From positions 1-64,000 of the forward strand of contig NZ_ASCA01000056.1 of the NCBI RefSeq assembly GCF_002760245.1: DNA of 64,000 nucleotides. The letters run 5' to 3'. The stretch is from Streptococcus suis YS161. Lineage in GTDB: Bacteria > Bacillota > Bacilli > Lactobacillales > Streptococcaceae. The notes beneath the pieces were generated by a model. That model did no database searches. It was given only the letters and a program-made list of their open reading frames with translations, and was not told the origin of the DNA. Position numbers and translations under genes: made by a program. Of the stretch, positions 54,259 to 63,491 are shown one piece after another; positions within the stretch are counted from its first letter, which is position 1; every line of letters begins with the position of its first letter.

Positions 54259-54930
54259 ATGATTAAAATATTGTTAGTGGAAGATGATTTAAGCCTATCA
54301 AATTCTGTTTTCGATTTCTTAGATGATTTTGCGGATGTTATGCAGGTTTTTGATGGCGAAGAGGGCGTTTATGAGGCGGAAACAGGCGTTTATGATTTGA
54401 TTCTTTTGGATTTGATGTTGCCTGAAAAAGATGGCTTCCAAGTTTTGAAAGAGTTACGTGAAAAAGGTGTTACGACCCCTGTTCTGATTACAACAGCCAA
54501 GGAAAGTCTAGAGGATAAAGGCCATGGTTTTGAATTGGGAGCTGATGACTACTTGACAAAACCGTTTTATTTAGAAGAATTGAAGATGCGAATTCAAGCT
54601 CTATTAAAACGAGCGGGCAAGTTTAATGAAAACACACTAATTTTTGGAGACGTGACTGTTGACTTATCGACAAACTCCACAACTGTAAATGGCGAAGAAG
54701 TTGAATTGCTAGGAAAAGAATTCGATCTACTAGTCTACTTCTTGCAAAATCAAAATGTTATCTTACCAAAAACTCAAATTTTTGACCGTATTTGGGGATT
54801 TGACAGTGACACTACTATTTCAGTAGTAGAAGTATATGTTTCTAAAATTAGGAAAAAGTTGAAAGGAACGACCTTTGGGGAAAATCTTCAAACCCTGCGT
54901 AGTGTCGGGTACATTCTAAAAAATGCCTAA
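54259..54930 (+). CDS. ciaR: Response regulator CiaR
   Basis: A 223-residue OmpR/PhoB-type regulator. The receiver domain starts [20 protein letters not shown] (acidic pair Glu8-Asp9), with the phosphoacceptor Asp in [13 protein letters not shown] and the Lys in LTKPFY. The C-terminal winged helix includes [20 protein letters not shown] and [15 protein letters not shown]. It governs competence, beta-lactam tolerance, autolysis and virulence traits in streptococci with its kinase CiaH. Of two successive ATGs, the second (54259) is better spaced from AAGGAG. It overlaps ciaH by 8 nt. Confidence 0.94.
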   Translation: MIKILLVEDDLSLSNSVFDFLDDFADVMQVFDGEEGVYEAETGVYDLILLDLMLPEKDGFQVLKELREKGVTTPVLITTAKESLEDKGHGFELGADDYLTKPFYLEELKMRIQALLKRAGKFNENTLIFGDVTVDLSTNSTTVNGEEVELLGKEFDLLVYFLQNQNVILPKTQIFDRIWGFDSDTTISVVEVYVSKIRKKLKGTTFGENLQTLRSVGYILKNA

Positions 54931-56302
54931 GCGAATCAGAAAATTAGTGTATACGGATAAATTTTCCTTCTTTATCCGTTATTTTGCAGTATTTACCCTG
55001 ATTTTTGGCTTGATGACAGCTATCATTTTTCAATTAATGCGTTCAACTATGTATCAAAATTCAGATAATACCTTGAAACGGATTAAGGAAGAGCCAGCGA
55101 TGGCTGTTGGTTTTGCAATCGCAAGAACCTATGAGCCTAACTCTGTCTTTATACTTCAAGATAGCCCAACTAGTGAAGAAACGACGAGCTCTAGCTCAGA
55201 TAGCATGCCTGTTCCTAAAAATCAAAAAAATACTAGAGATGTAGAACAGCTGAAATTAGGTATCAATACTCATGTCTTACTCTATAGTAAAAGTGGAGAA
55301 ATGGTCAATCCGGATACTTTTACTGGTTTGGCCGACCTACCGTTAGATAAGGAAAAATTGGGCGAGATTAAGGAAGCAACGGTTGAATCAAGCTTCGGTA
55401 TGTCTGAAGATTATCGCTATGTGACGATTGAGCTGGCTACAGATGAACTAGGTTATTATTCGTCCTATGATATAAAATATGCGACAATTTTAGTGAATGT
55501 CAGCCAAATAAAATCCTCCATTGAGACCTATGAATCGACAGTTGCTATTGTTATGGTTTCAGCTTGGTTCATTTCTATCTTAGCCAGTATTTACCTATCA
55601 AATCTTAGCATGCGTCCAATTCTAATTAGCTATCAAAAGCAAAAAGACTTTGTTGAAAATGCTAGTCATGAGTTGCGTACGCCGTTGGCTGTTCTCCAAA
55701 ATCGCTTGGAGAGCCTATTTCGCCATCCCGAAGCGACGATTTTAGAGAGTAGTGAAAGCATCGGATCTAGTTTAGAAGAAGTCCGAAATATGCGATTATT
55801 GACAACGAACCTGCTCAATTTGGCTCGTCGTGATGATGGCTTAAAAGTCGATATGATCGATGTCCAACCCAACTATTTTGATGAAATCTTTGCTAATTAC
55901 CTTATGATTGCCGAAGAAAATGGAAAAACACTAACAGTTAATAATTTGATTCATCAGCCGATTCGAACAGACAAGGTCCTGATTAAACAGTTGCTTACCA
56001 TTTTATTTGACAATGCCATGAAGTACACCGACGATGATGGCAGAATTCAAATTACAGCTAATATCAAGGATAAATCTGTCTACTTCACAGTTGCCGACAA
56101 TGGTTTGGGAATCAGCGATGCCGATAAGAAGAAAATCTTTGATCGCTTTTATCGAGTTAATAAGGCCAGAACACGTCAAAAAGGTGGTTTCGGTCTAGGA
56201 TTATCGCTGGCTCAGCAAATTATCAAGACACTAGGTGGGAAAATCTCTGTTAGAGATAACCAACCGAAAGGAACTATTTTTGAGGTAGGATTACCTAAAT
56301 AA
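54923..56302 (+). CDS. ciaH: Sensor histidine kinase CiaH
   Basis: A 459-residue membrane kinase. Helix 1 is at about residues 15-38. An extracellular sensor of about 165 residues follows, with a Ser/Thr-rich low-complexity patch ([11 protein letters not shown], near 83-93). Helix 2 is at about 206-226, the phospho-His is in [11 protein letters not shown] (about 248), and the ATPase domain has the N box LFDNAMKY and G boxes VADNGLGI and GGFGLGLSL. It phosphorylates CiaR. Terminator at 56312. Confidence 0.94.
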   Translation: MPKRIRKLVYTDKFSFFIRYFAVFTLIFGLMTAIIFQLMRSTMYQNSDNTLKRIKEEPAMAVGFAIARTYEPNSVFILQDSPTSEETTSSSSDSMPVPKNQKNTRDVEQLKLGINTHVLLYSKSGEMVNPDTFTGLADLPLDKEKLGEIKEATVESSFGMSEDYRYVTIELATDELGYYSSYDIKYATILVNVSQIKSSIETYESTVAIVMVSAWFISILASIYLSNLSMRPILISYQKQKDFVENASHELRTPLAVLQNRLESLFRHPEATILESSESIGSSLEEVRNMRLLTTNLLNLARRDDGLKVDMIDVQPNYFDEIFANYLMIAEENGKTLTVNNLIHQPIRTDKVLIKQLLTILFDNAMKYTDDDGRIQITANIKDKSVYFTVADNGLGISDADKKKIFDRFYRVNKARTRQKGGFGLGLSLAQQIIKTLGGKISVRDNQPKGTIFEVGLPK

Positions 56303-56311
56303 AACAATATT

Positions 56312-56344
56312 ATTAGGCTAGGAAAATTCTAGTCTAATTTTTTT
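56312..56344 (+). terminator. Terminator of ciaRH
   Basis: ATTAGGCTAG/CTAGTCTAAT stem (one G-T pair) followed by a T run. Confidence 0.85.
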
Positions 56345-56402
56345 GTGTAGTTCGTCAGAAGCCTCCTAATTATGTTATACTTAAACAAGAATGGAGGTAA
56401 AT

Positions 56403-57632
56403 ATGAGGAAAGTTTCTCGTGGCGTTTTAACCATATTATTGTCGGCGACAGTCCTTTCTGCTTGTTCAGGAGGAGGACAAGAGCTGAGTGAACGTTTGGA
56501 AGCAACTAAAATTGAATTTTCTAAAGAAAAAAAGCAACTAGAAGCAGAATTAACAGCATTAAAAGAAGAGGTTCAAGGAAATTTCTACTACCAACAATTG
56601 GATACTGATAAGGAACGTCGTGTCTATCTCCAATTTGTTAATGGACTCAGCAAGCGGATGCAAGTGATTGATATTGATTCTGTTAACGATGAAATATATT
56701 CGCGCGTCTATTTTTCTGTCGCTCATGATTATCCAGAATTTTACTGGCTAACAGATGAAGCGGCAATGAGTGGCGGAGTTGATATATTGGATTTAGAAGA
56801 GCCAGCGTATCCGACTGATTTATCTCCTACACGAAATAAAATAGAAGAGGAAGTGAATAAGATACTTGCTCAGGCACCAACAGGGTCGGACTATGAGAAG
56901 GTTAAATATTTTTACGAGGTAATTATAAAGCAAACGGAATACGACCTTGAAGCCCTACAAACCAACTCTGTCACGTGGAGAAGCCAAGGAATTACCAGTG
57001 TGCTATTAGATAAGAAATCCGTTTGTGCTGGCTATAGTCGCACCTTCCAATATCTATGTAAAAAAGTAGGCATTGATTGTATCTATGTCACAGGGATTGC
57101 AAAAAATGGGCAAAACGGTGAGTTTGGGCATGCTTGGAATCTAGTCAAGATAAATGGACAATACTATGGTGTTGATACGACTTGGGGAGATCCAGTTTTT
57201 GATCAAGCTATAAGTGGAGAAGCGCATACAGATATTTCATACGATTATCTATGTGTCCCTGATGAAATATTAGAGAGAAGTAGGATTGTTGATACCGACC
57301 TACTCGACTACTGGGGAGAAGAACAATATTACGAACCTAGAGCATTGACCTATCCAAAGTGTACAGATAATTCATTGAATTACTATGTTCAAAAGGGAGT
57401 TTATTTCACAAGTTTTGATGAAGCTGCAGTTTTACAGTCCCTCACTGACCAGCGACTACAAGGTACGGATAAAGTAGTCTTGCAATTCGGAACAGCAGAA
57501 GCAATGCAACAAATGATTACATTGGCCTCTACTGAAAATAATGCTATTTTTCAGGCTTTGGGCGATGTAGGAGAGTATCAGTACTATTATAATGACCAAA
57601 CCTATACTTTTGAACTAGCAGATTGGTTTTAA
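56403..57632 (+). CDS. Lipoprotein with transglutaminase-like (TGc) domain
   Basis: A 409-residue lipoprotein with lipobox LSAC (Cys21). A short coiled coil (about residues 30-60, LSERLEATKIEFSKEKKQLE) precedes a transglutaminase-like domain. Its triad is visible as Cys in KSVCAGYS (about 208), His in FGHAWN (about 243) and Asp in YGVDTTWGDP (about 258). Such TGc proteins act as cysteine proteases or protein cross-linkers outside the cell. The ATG at 56403 follows GGAGGT. Monocistronic; the substrate is unknown. Confidence 0.8.
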   Translation: MRKVSRGVLTILLSATVLSACSGGGQELSERLEATKIEFSKEKKQLEAELTALKEEVQGNFYYQQLDTDKERRVYLQFVNGLSKRMQVIDIDSVNDEIYSRVYFSVAHDYPEFYWLTDEAAMSGGVDILDLEEPAYPTDLSPTRNKIEEEVNKILAQAPTGSDYEKVKYFYEVIIKQTEYDLEALQTNSVTWRSQGITSVLLDKKSVCAGYSRTFQYLCKKVGIDCIYVTGIAKNGQNGEFGHAWNLVKINGQYYGVDTTWGDPVFDQAISGEAHTDISYDYLCVPDEILERSRIVDTDLLDYWGEEQYYEPRALTYPKCTDNSLNYYVQKGVYFTSFDEAAVLQSLTDQRLQGTDKVVLQFGTAEAMQQMITLASTENNAIFQALGDVGEYQYYYNDQTYTFELADWF

Positions 57633-57745
57633 GGAATTAGTTTGAATCTCTAGGAGCGTGTTCTTCCCTAATAATAAAAAATAGGGAGCGGGAAAGACAT
57701 CCATGGTGGCTCCGCCCTCACCCACAGAATAATGAAAACAAACAT

Positions 57746-57783
57746 AAAGTCCTCACTAGGTGTATAATCTTAGTGAGGGCTTT
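57746..57783 (+). terminator. Stem-loop in the region before rpsT
   Basis: Perfect-length 13-bp stem AAAGTCCTCACTA / TAGTGAGGGCTTT (one G-T pair) with a 12-nt loop and only a short T tail. It may terminate the lipoprotein gene. The surrounding 57633-57894 holds no gene; GGAGCGGGAAAG (57683) and a loosely complementary CTTTGTCCCGCCTCC near 57831 hint at an old repeat element. Confidence 0.5.
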
Positions 57784-57865
57784 GTGGTTGACGAGTTTAT
57801 GATGTTATTCTTCGAGGGAAAACTGTTCCACTTTGTCCCGCCTCCTTATGATGGAAAAAATAAAA

Positions 57866-57892
57866 AAAAGGAAACCCAAAGGTTTCTTTTTT
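57866..57892 (-). terminator. Terminator of rpsT
   Basis: AAGAAACC-TTTG-GGTTTC-type hairpin on the minus strand, followed by a long T run (A run on plus). Confidence 0.85.
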
Positions 57893-57894
57893 AA

Positions 57895-58128
57895 TTAAGC
57901 AAGTTTTGATGCAAGACGTGCTTTATCGCGGCTTGCTTTGTTTTTGTGAATCAAACCTTTAGTTTCTGCTTTATCGATTGCTGAACTAGCAGCACGGAAA
58001 AGCTCTTCAGATGGGTTAGCTTCAAATGCTTTGATTGCAGTACGCATAGCTGATTTTTGTGCTGAGTTTTTCTCGTTTTGTTTAACGTTCAATTCAGCGC
58101 GTTTGATAGCTGACTTAATGTTTGCCAA
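57895..58128 (-). CDS. rpsT: 30S ribosomal protein bS20
   Basis: A 77-residue basic helical protein, [20 protein letters not shown] at the start and [20 protein letters not shown] at the end, of normal bS20 length. It binds 16S rRNA early in small-subunit assembly. The start is TTG at 58128: GGTGGAGG lies 6-7 nt upstream and the mature bS20 N-terminus follows directly. An in-frame ATG at 58143 would lie before that ribosome site. Monocistronic, minus strand. A TTG start in a ribosomal protein gene suggests tuned translation. Confidence 0.93.
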   Translation of the reverse strand: MANIKSAIKRAELNVKQNEKNSAQKSAMRTAIKAFEANPSEELFRAASSAIDKAETKGLIHKNKASRDKARLASKLA

Positions 58129-58201
58129 TGGTTTCACCTCCACCCTTTCTTGTACTAACTATACCATTATATCTGAAAAGAGTGTTTTTGACAAGTGAAA
58201 T

Positions 58202-59122
58202 TTATTTTTTTAGATAAATTTTATCAATCTCATGGTTTTCGGCCTTATGAAGAATAATATCAGCACGGTTTCTGGTTGGTTCAATGAATTTTTCTAAGTT
58301 AGCTAGATTAATATTTTTCCAAGTATTCTGGGCAATAGATAGAATCTCAGGGTACGTCATCTGGGTAAAACGATGGTAATAGTTGTTAGGGTCGTTTTTT
58401 GCCAATGTCAATAATTTTTGGAATCGCTCCAAGTACCAGGTTTCAATATGCTCCACATCAGCGTCAACGTATATAGATAGGTCAAAATAGTCACTGACAT
58501 AGAGGCGCTGGTTTTGTGGATTTTGAAATACATTGATTCCTTCAACAATCAAGAAATCTGGAGACTTAATTTCCTGAGTTTTGTTGGGGACAATATCATA
58601 GATTTCATGTGAATAGACAGGAATTTGGCAGTCGTAGCCATTTTTTATCTTATCAAGGAAATCAATCAATTTCTCCATGTCATAGGACTCAGGAAACCCC
58701 TTTTTATTTAACAGTTGCCGTTCTTCTAAGACCGCATTTGGATGGAGAAAACCATCTGTTGTCACTAATTCAACCTTGGCGTGTTTAAATGTCCGAGCGA
58801 TAAGAATTTGCAGCAATCTACTAGTTGTTGATTTGCCGACAGCAACACTTCCGGAAACGCCAATGATAAATGGTTGTGGCTTGATAGTCTTTTGTAGAAA
58901 TAAACTCTTCGTAAAATTTAGGTCTTTGCGTGCTTTCCGATAGATATGGATAAGATTAACCAAAGGAAGATAGATGTCAGAAACCTCATGTAATTGAATG
59001 CGGTCGTTAAAACTTTTAATAGAATTTAGTTCGCTTTGACTAAGTGGAATGGTAGTCTTACGGTGTAGTTGTTGCCAAGTGGCTCGGTCAATTTGTTCAA
59101 AATTTAAAAACTCGTTTTTCAT
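58202..59122 (-). CDS. coaA: Type I pantothenate kinase
   Basis: A 306-residue P-loop kinase catalysing the first step of coenzyme A synthesis. It has [18 protein letters not shown] (P-loop, about residues 92-109), [24 protein letters not shown] and [12 protein letters not shown]. The length and motifs are those of the CoaA type, feedback-regulated by CoA in known cases. It diverges from the methyltransferase-pdp operon and shares a 108-bp intergenic region. Confidence 0.95.
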   Translation of the reverse strand: MKNEFLNFEQIDRATWQQLHRKTTIPLSQSELNSIKSFNDRIQLHEVSDIYLPLVNLIHIYRKARKDLNFTKSLFLQKTIKPQPFIIGVSGSVAVGKSTTSRLLQILIARTFKHAKVELVTTDGFLHPNAVLEERQLLNKKGFPESYDMEKLIDFLDKIKNGYDCQIPVYSHEIYDIVPNKTQEIKSPDFLIVEGINVFQNPQNQRLYVSDYFDLSIYVDADVEHIETWYLERFQKLLTLAKNDPNNYYHRFTQMTYPEILSIAQNTWKNINLANLEKFIEPTRNRADIILHKAENHEIDKIYLKK

Positions 59123-59195
59123 ACATAATTCTTCCTATAGGTAAGCGTTTCAATATCGATTTCATTTTATCATATTTTTCATGTAAGAAAAACTC

Positions 59196-59224
59196 TTGAA
59201 AACGTTTTTAGGAAATGTTATAAT
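59196..59224 (+). promoter_or_regulatory. Promoter of the nucleoside operon, +1 at the ATG
   Basis: TTGAAA at 59196-59201 and TATAAT at 59219-59224 (with TGT extension), 17-bp spacer. The ATG at 59231 is 6 nt after the -10, so the mRNA should be leaderless. Confidence 0.8.
59197..59210 (+). promoter_or_regulatory. CcpA (cre) site overlapping the nucleoside operon -35
   Basis: TGAAAACGTTTTTA matches TGWAANCGNTNWCA at 13 of 14 positions. It contains the palindrome AAAACGTTTT and overlaps the -35 and spacer, the position expected for repression by CcpA in the presence of good sugars. Confidence 0.7.
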
Positions 59225-59230
59225 AAGTAC

Positions 59231-59821
59231 ATGTCCAATATGTATTACGAAAAAAATCCTACAGTAGCACATGATATTCATGAAATCCACGTAAACTTAC
59301 TAGACACCCCAATGTCTTTCATGACAGATGCAGGTGTTTTTAGCAAGAAGATGGTTGATTATGGTAGTCAAGTGCTTTTAAAAACCCTTCATTTTGAAAA
59401 AGGGGCATCGGTGTTGGATGTTGGTTGTGGTTATGGACCAATTGGTTTGACACTTGCTAAGGTGTTCAGCACCAAGACAACACTGATTGATATTAATAGC
59501 AGAGCTTTGGATTTAGCTACAAAAAATGCTGAGAGGAATGGTGTTACCGCTAAAATTTATCAATCCAATATCTACGAAAACGTGGACGAAACATTCAATC
59601 ATATTGTTTCAAATCCACCTATTCGGGCCGGAAAATCGGTTGTACATGAAGTAATTGCTGGAGCCTTTCAACGCTTAGAGGCAAACGGAACCTTGACCAT
59701 TGTCATTCAAAAGAAACAAGGTGCACCGAGTGCCAAGGCTAAGATGGAAGAGGTGTTCGGCAACTGCCAGATTATAAAGAAAGACAAGGGTTACTACATC
59801 CTTGAAAGTGTGAGAGAATGA
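59231..59821 (+). CDS. Class I SAM-dependent methyltransferase (RsmC-like)
   Basis: A 196-residue methyltransferase with SAM motif I VLDVGCGYGPIGL (about residues 59-71), acidic loop TLIDINSRALDLA and the NPP-type catalytic motif SNPPIRAGK (about 126-134). These are features of RsmC-like N2-guanine or related MTases that act on rRNA. There is no Shine-Dalgarno before the ATG. Its end overlaps pdp by 4 nt (ATGA). The gene commonly precedes the nucleoside catabolic genes in streptococci; the reason is unclear. Confidence 0.85.
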   Translation: MSNMYYEKNPTVAHDIHEIHVNLLDTPMSFMTDAGVFSKKMVDYGSQVLLKTLHFEKGASVLDVGCGYGPIGLTLAKVFSTKTTLIDINSRALDLATKNAERNGVTAKIYQSNIYENVDETFNHIVSNPPIRAGKSVVHEVIAGAFQRLEANGTLTIVIQKKQGAPSAKAKMEEVFGNCQIIKKDKGYYILESVRE

Positions 59822-61095
59822 GAGCAGTTGATTTAATTCAAAAAAAGCGTGATGGCTTAGAACTATCGTCTGAAGAAATCAAATGGTTGATTGATGGATA
59901 TGTAGCTGGGACAGTACCGGATTATCAAATGTCAGCCTTGGCGATGGCGATTTATTTCAAAGGGATGTCAACACGTGAGATTTCTGATTTGACAATGTCT
60001 ATGGTTGCAACGGGTGAACAGATTGATTTGTCTGCAATTCCAGGCATCAAGGTAGATAAGCATTCTACAGGTGGTGTCGGAGATAAGGTCACACTCATCT
60101 TAGCGCCATTGGTAGCAAGTTTTGATATTCCAGTTGCAAAGATGAGTGGTCGTGGACTTGGTCATACTGGCGGAACCTTGGATAAGTTAGAGTCAATCAA
60201 AGGATACCAGATTGAAGTTAGTCAAGAAGATTTCATCAAGCAAGTTCAAGATACTGGTGTTGCAGTTATCGGACAGTCAGACAATCTTGTCAAAGCTGAT
60301 AAATTGCTCTATGCCCTTCGAGATGTGACAGCAACCGTTGACATTATTCCACTGATTGCCAGCTCGGTAATGTCTAAGAAAATTGCCGCAGGTGCGGATG
60401 CGATTCTTCTAGATGTAACAGTGGGAGAAGGTGCCTTCATGAAGACCGTTGAAGAAGCGCGGGTTCTAGCTCAAACCATGGTGGACCTTGGCAAGGCGGT
60501 TGGACGTAAGACAGTTGCTGTTTTGACTGACATGTCTCAGCCAGTAGGTACTTCCATCGGAAACCGTTTGGAAATTCTAGAAGCTGTCGACATTCTGAAG
60601 GGCAATGGCAGAGAAGATGTGACAGAATTCATCTGTGAACTGGCTCAAATCATGCTTGGTTTGGCAAATGTTGAAAAGACAGTAGAAGAAGTTCGCCAGC
60701 ATATCGAAAACGGAGCTGCCCTCAAGAAATTTGAAGAGATGGTTGTAGCTCAGGGTGGTGATTTAGAAGACTTATATCGTCCAGTTCAGGTTTCACATCA
60801 AGTAGATGTCTTGGCAGATGAAGACGGCTATATTGTTGGACTTCCGGCCTTGGAATTCGGACTATTTGCTATGCGAATTGGAGCAGGTCGGGCTGTTAAG
60901 ACAGACGATTTGGATTATGAGACCGGAATTGTGTTCCATAAGAAAGTTGGTGAGCCAGTTTCCAAAGGAGAAAACGTAGCAACAATTTACGCAAATGAAA
61001 ATATTTCGGAAAATATGCTTACAATTTTCAAAAAAAATGTTAAAATAGATAAAGAGAGTGTAAAAACGAAAGAAATCATTGAGATTATTTCTTAA
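59818..61095 (+). CDS. pdp: Pyrimidine-nucleoside phosphorylase
   Basis: A 425-residue enzyme that phosphorolyses thymidine, uridine and deoxyuridine to the base and (deoxy)ribose 1-phosphate. The family signature is SGRGLGHTGGTLDKLES (about residues 109-125). KVDKHSTGGVGDKV (about 79-92) binds phosphate, and the central and C-terminal domains are complete. The length suits both Pdp and DeoA; the Firmicute context favours Pdp. deoC follows after 15 nt. Confidence 0.93.
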   Translation: MRAVDLIQKKRDGLELSSEEIKWLIDGYVAGTVPDYQMSALAMAIYFKGMSTREISDLTMSMVATGEQIDLSAIPGIKVDKHSTGGVGDKVTLILAPLVASFDIPVAKMSGRGLGHTGGTLDKLESIKGYQIEVSQEDFIKQVQDTGVAVIGQSDNLVKADKLLYALRDVTATVDIIPLIASSVMSKKIAAGADAILLDVTVGEGAFMKTVEEARVLAQTMVDLGKAVGRKTVAVLTDMSQPVGTSIGNRLEILEAVDILKGNGREDVTEFICELAQIMLGLANVEKTVEEVRQHIENGAALKKFEEMVVAQGGDLEDLYRPVQVSHQVDVLADEDGYIVGLPALEFGLFAMRIGAGRAVKTDDLDYETGIVFHKKVGEPVSKGENVATIYANENISENMLTIFKKNVKIDKESVKTKEIIEIIS

Positions 61096-61110
61096 TATAC
61101 GGAGAAAACC

Positions 61111-61773
61111 ATGAAATTGAATAAATATATTGACCATACAATCTTGAAACCTGAGACAACACGAGAGCAGGTTGAAAAGATTTTGGCAGAAGCAAAAGAA
61201 TATGATTTTGCAAGTGTCTGTGTTAACCCAACTTGGGTTGCTTTAGCAGCTGAAAGCTTGAAAGATAGTGATGTAAAAGTTTGTACGGTTATTGGTTTTC
61301 CTCTCGGAGCAAACACACCTGCTGTAAAAGCATTCGAAACAAAAGATGCAATTTCAAATGGAGCAGATGAGATTGACATGGTTATCAATATCGGTGCTCT
61401 GAAAACTGGAAATTACGATTTGGTTTTGGAGGATATTAAAGCTGTTGTAGCAGCAAGTGGTGATAAACTAGTCAAAGTTATCATCGAAGCATGCCTTCTT
61501 ACTGATGATGAGAAAGTGAAAGCTTGTCAATTATCTCAAGAAGCTGGTGCGGACTATGTTAAAACATCTACAGGATTTTCTACAGGCGGTGCCACAGTAG
61601 CGGATGTTGCCTTAATGAGAAAAACAGTAGGTCCTGACATGGGAGTGAAGGCTTCAGGTGGTGCACGTTCGTATGAAGATGCCATTGCCTTTATCGAAGC
61701 AGGAGCGTCTCGTATTGGTGCGTCATCAGGCGTGGCAATCATGAATGGAGCACAGGCGGATGGAGACTATTGA
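61111..61773 (+). CDS. deoC: Deoxyribose-phosphate aldolase
   Basis: A 220-residue TIM-barrel class I aldolase that splits deoxyribose 5-phosphate to acetaldehyde and glyceraldehyde 3-phosphate, feeding glycolysis. The Schiff-base Lys is in [15 protein letters not shown] (about residues 148-162), the relay Lys in GVKASGGAR (about 176-184) and the Asp in DHTIL near the start. It overlaps the start of cdd by 14 nt. Confidence 0.95.
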   Translation: MKLNKYIDHTILKPETTREQVEKILAEAKEYDFASVCVNPTWVALAAESLKDSDVKVCTVIGFPLGANTPAVKAFETKDAISNGADEIDMVINIGALKTGNYDLVLEDIKAVVAASGDKLVKVIIEACLLTDDEKVKACQLSQEAGADYVKTSTGFSTGGATVADVALMRKTVGPDMGVKASGGARSYEDAIAFIEAGASRIGASSGVAIMNGAQADGDY

Positions 61774-62149
61774 TTTAATTGAATTAGCTGTAAAAAACAG
61801 TCAAAAAGCATACGTACCGTACTCAAAGTTTCCAGTTAGTGCAGTTCTTGTAGCTAAGACAGGGGAAATATTTACGGGTGTAAACATTGAAAATGCAAGC
61901 TTTGGTTTGACCAATTGCGCTGAAAGGACAGCTATTTTCAAAGCCATTTCTGAAGGTGTGAAAGATTTTTCTGAAATCATTATTTATGGCGAAACAGAAA
62001 AGCCAATATCTCCTTGTGGAGCTTGTCGCCAAGTTATGGCAGAATTTTTTGATAAGGATTTAAAAGTGACCTTGGTCGCTAAAGATAAATCGACAGTCGA
62101 GATGACAGTCGGGGAATTACTTCCATATTCTTTTACAGACTTAACCTAG
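61760..62149 (+). CDS. cdd: Cytidine deaminase
   Basis: A 129-residue zinc enzyme deaminating cytidine and deoxycytidine. The catalytic motif CAERTAI (Cys-Ala-Glu, about 53-59) and PCGACRQVM (second and third Cys, about 86-94) are intact. [16 protein letters not shown] is typical of tetrameric Cdd. The ATG at 61760 gives the normal family start [10 protein letters not shown]; an ATG at 61745 would add 5 residues. The gene begins inside deoC, so translation is coupled. Confidence 0.94.
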   Translation: METIDLIELAVKNSQKAYVPYSKFPVSAVLVAKTGEIFTGVNIENASFGLTNCAERTAIFKAISEGVKDFSEIIIYGETEKPISPCGACRQVMAEFFDKDLKVTLVAKDKSTVEMTVGELLPYSFTDLT

Positions 62150-62229
62150 TCTGTATGACAGTCATTTGACTGTAGCAATATTACTCTGCAACAATGTAGT
62201 TGCAAAAAGATTTTTAGGAGGGTTCAGAA

Positions 62230-63297
62230 ATGAACAAGAAACTTGTTGGACTTGGTCTAGCAGCTGTTGCGGCTGTATCTTTGGCTGCATGTGGTAACCG
62301 TGCTTCAAAAAGCAGTAGCTCAGAAGCATCTTCATCAGCGGACACATCTGTGAAAGCTGCTATCGTTACTGACATTGGTGGTGTTGATGACCGTTCATTC
62401 AACCAATCTGCATGGGAAGGTCTTCAAGAATGGGGTAATGCAGCTGGTCTTTCTAAAGGTAATGGCTACGATTACTTCCAATCAGCTAGTGAATCAGATT
62501 ATATCACAAACCTTGATTCAGCTGTTGCTGGTGGTTACAATCTTGTGTTCGGTATTGGTTTTGCCTTGGAGAGTGCGATTGCTGAGGTTGCACCAAATAA
62601 TCCTGACACACACTATGTAATCGTGGATAGTGTTGTTCCAGATCAAGACAATGTAGTCAGCGTAGGTTTCGCAGACCATGAAGCATCATATCTTGCTGGT
62701 GTTGCTGCAGCTAAGTCAACTAAGACAAACCACGTAGGTTTCATCGGTGGTATGGAAGGTGTTATCATCGATCGCTTTGAAGCTGGTTTCGTTGCGGGTG
62801 CTAAGTCTGTAAACAAAGACATCAAGATTACAATTGACTATGCAGGTTCATTTGGTGATGCTGCTAAAGGTCAAACTCTTGCAGCTGCTCAATATGCTGC
62901 AGGTGCAGACGTGATCTTCCACGCTTCTGGTGGTACTGGTAACGGTGTATTTGCTGCTGCTAAAGCAGAAAATGAAACTCGTAATGAAGCAGATAAAGTT
63001 TGGGTAATCGGTGTTGACCGTGACCAATCAGCAGAAGGTGAATACACTTCTAAAGATGGTAAGTCTTCTAACTTTGTATTGGCTTCAACATTGAAACAAG
63101 TTGGTACTTCAGTTAAAGATATTGCAACTAAAGCTGTTGCAGGTGAATTCCCTGGTGGTCAAGTACTTCGATTCTCATTGAAAGATAAAGGTGTTGAATT
63201 GGCAGAAACTAACCTTTCAGAAGATGCTTCTAAAGCAGTTGCAGATGCTAAGCAAGCTATCTTGGATGGTAAAGTAGAAGTTCCTGAAAAACCTTAA
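62230..63297 (+). CDS. BMP-family nucleoside-binding lipoprotein
   Basis: A 355-residue lipoprotein with lipobox LAAC (Cys21) and a Ser-rich linker. The mature part is a type I periplasmic-binding fold of the BMP (PnrA/BmpA) family: VTDIGGVDDRSFNQSAWEGL (about 48-67), GFADHEASYLAG, GFIGGMEG and VIGVDRDQS. It delivers purine or pyrimidine nucleosides to the ABC importer whose ATPase gene follows. RBS AGGAGG. It belongs to the pdp-deoC-cdd operon. Confidence 0.9.
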   Translation: MNKKLVGLGLAAVAAVSLAACGNRASKSSSSEASSSADTSVKAAIVTDIGGVDDRSFNQSAWEGLQEWGNAAGLSKGNGYDYFQSASESDYITNLDSAVAGGYNLVFGIGFALESAIAEVAPNNPDTHYVIVDSVVPDQDNVVSVGFADHEASYLAGVAAAKSTKTNHVGFIGGMEGVIIDRFEAGFVAGAKSVNKDIKITIDYAGSFGDAAKGQTLAAAQYAAGADVIFHASGGTGNGVFAAAKAENETRNEADKVWVIGVDRDQSAEGEYTSKDGKSSNFVLASTLKQVGTSVKDIATKAVAGEFPGGQVLRFSLKDKGVELAETNLSEDASKAVADAKQAILDGKVEVPEKP

Positions 63298-63323
63298 TGA
63301 ATTTCTTTTCGACAATTCCGATT

Positions 63324-63350
63324 CGGCGACCCGACGGGGTCGCCGTTTTC
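63324..63350 (+). terminator. Hairpin between the BMP gene and the ABC ATPase gene
   Basis: Perfect 9-bp stem CGGCGACCC/GGGTCGCCG, loop GACG, followed by TTTTC. Partial termination here would give more binding protein than ATPase. A second, weaker stem-loop (about 63367-63402) follows. Confidence 0.75.
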
Positions 63351-63491
63351 GGGCTGAGATTTTTCTCAGTAAAGCCTATCAGCTATGGTAGGTTTTACTG
63401 ACAAAAATGGTATAGTTGATGAAGAATTTTAAGGTACTAAAGTGGTACTGAAGAATTTTCAGAAGGCTATAGTCAGAAAGGATAATAGATT

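Noticed and set aside
59141-59154. Second cre-like sequence (GGTAAGCGTTTCAA) upstream of coaA
   Set aside because: Three mismatches at informative positions; the better site at 59197-59210 explains the region.
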